A stretch of DNA of 51,311 bases. It comes from Mucilaginibacter sp. (GTDB lineage Bacteria > Bacteroidota > Bacteroidia > Sphingobacteriales > Sphingobacteriaceae). Positions within the stretch are counted from its first letter, which is position 1; the number at the start of each line of letters is the position of its first letter. The notes beneath the pieces were generated by a model that saw only the letters and a program-made list of their open reading frames with translations, was not told the DNA's origin and ran no database searches. Below are positions 50,568-51,311 of the stretch, piece by piece. The stretch covers positions 1 to 51,311 of the forward strand of contig JAUCSE010000078.1 in assembly GCA_030445275.1 (NCBI GenBank), in the 5' to 3' direction. The translations under genes were made by a program, and so were the position numbers.

Positions 50568-51311
50568 TTGATTATCAAGTATTTGTGAATTTAAAACAAA
50601 ACATAAAAATCACTATTTTATTTTCTTAAATATCTTTTTATCAGGTCTTTATAAATAAAATCAATCGGTATATTTATACTTTTTGTTACTATTAGAAAGT
50701 AATTCTGTTGCTTTTTTGGTTCCCAAATTATCTTTTGTTCCTCATTTTTAGGTTACCTATAAATCGTTGAGACTATCGGTAACCAAATACCTGAAGAAGA
50801 CATACAGTTGTGTATTCAATTGATGTCTCCAATAGAGCTCAAATTTACAAACTTATGGTTTCAGCATAGAGGTAAATCGCAACGTGAAATTAGTAGGGAA
50901 TTAAAAAAAGGAGAGAATCCAGCTTCTTAATAATGTTGTATTCATGTGTTCAAGCTCTTCGCCCTCCTGATCTTACCCAATGATTTTACCATGCCGCAGC
51001 CAGCGACCGCCATCAGTAACAGCGCAGTCACCCTGGTCCCGGCACAACTACTTTTCATACCCTAAAAATCCAAATAGCGCCAGGATTCGCTGATTATTAC
51101 ATCAAGAACGAAATCAGTTAACATCCTCCCGCTAGTATTGGCATTTAATATACAAAAAGCGACTTAAAAAAGCCCGGATCAATTAGTGGCCGTTGCGCAA
51201 CAGGGCTTTAAATGGCTGAATAATTTAATTTGCAAAGCACATGGTTATTCAGCCATTTGCTTTTACGGCTGATTTTGAAAGAGCTTATTAGGATCTCTAT
51301 GTTTTTAATCC
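50568..51311. other. Gene-poor right end with fragments
   Basis: No credible complete gene in about 740 bases. A frame at 50763-50930 without an early start reads IELKFTNLWFQHRGKSQREI and on to a stop; the SQREI pattern recalls helix-turn-helix segments of transposases, but this is weak. A minus-strand 38-codon frame at 50942-51058 has a lipobox-like segment. A perfect hairpin lies at 51210-51258. Confidence 0.45.
51210..51258. terminator. Perfect 14-bp inverted repeat near the right edge
   Basis: Arms 51210-51223 and 51245-51258 are exact complements around a 21-base loop. It could be a terminator for a gene beyond the window or the end of a small element. Confidence 0.4.

Noticed and set aside
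50942..51058. Minus-strand 38-codon frame with a lipobox-like LMAVAGC
   Set aside because: Too short for a lipoprotein of known kind, no neighbours to support it, and chance is likely.
1..51311. tRNA and rRNA genes
   Set aside because: No cloverleaf or conserved rRNA segment was recognised by eye; a covariance search would be decisive.

Overview
The window looks like chromosome of a Bacteroidota member, most likely a Sphingobacteriaceae relative of Mucilaginibacter or Pedobacter (inference). The grounds are three SusC/SusD outer-membrane pairs each with an ECF sigma factor and a FecR anti-sigma factor, STN-containing SusC proteins, SusE-position lipoproteins, NrtR-like Nudix regulators, HxlR regulators, and TAnnTTTG-type promoter elements with little sign of Shine-Dalgarno sequences. 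No rRNA, tRNA, CRISPR array or intact insertion sequence was recognised.

Layout. 1-316 is the 3' end of a group II intron (maturase C-terminus, then domains V and VI). 591-4589 is accessory: a small lipoprotein, an alpha/beta hydrolase with a cysteine nucleophile, an AraC-type regulator and a Nudix-like regulator. 5180-11951 reads as a glucan-type saccharide locus: a compact TonB-dependent receptor, two small exported proteins, an exported GH13 alpha-glucosidase and an exported SGNH/sialate-O-acetylesterase-like esterase, preceded by two strong palindromes. 11968-13845 holds the 3' remnant of a quinone oxidoreductase gene, an HxlR regulator and a divergent old-yellow-enzyme reductase.

13953-47907 contains three signal-transducing SusCD modules. 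Module A (13953-26798): sigma, FecR, SusC, SusD, a papain-fold (C39-like) lipoprotein peptidase, two TlpA-type thioredoxin-fold proteins and a met-zincin metallopeptidase gene broken by a frameshift; this looks like peptide or protein processing rather than glycan use. Module B (27272-34143): a divergent sigma factor, FecR, SusC and SusD with no enzyme. Module C (34626-47907): sigma, FecR, SusC, a large SusD, two surface lipoproteins (DUF4959/DUF5000-like and DUF4998-like) and a GH2 enzyme carrying a CBM32/F5-8C domain, a typical polysaccharide utilisation locus. In each module the FecR should hold its sigma factor until the STN domain of the loaded SusC signals.

48310-51311 repeats the theme of 11968-13845: an HxlR regulator, a divergent quinone oxidoreductase, an ABM-fold protein, then a truncated copy of the Nudix regulator with a conserved promoter. 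The last ~740 bases hold only fragments. The two ends of the window thus carry related pieces in the same orientation (Nudix regulator at 3810 and 50373; quinone oxidoreductase 3' end at 11968 and 49660), suggesting segmental duplication and decay.
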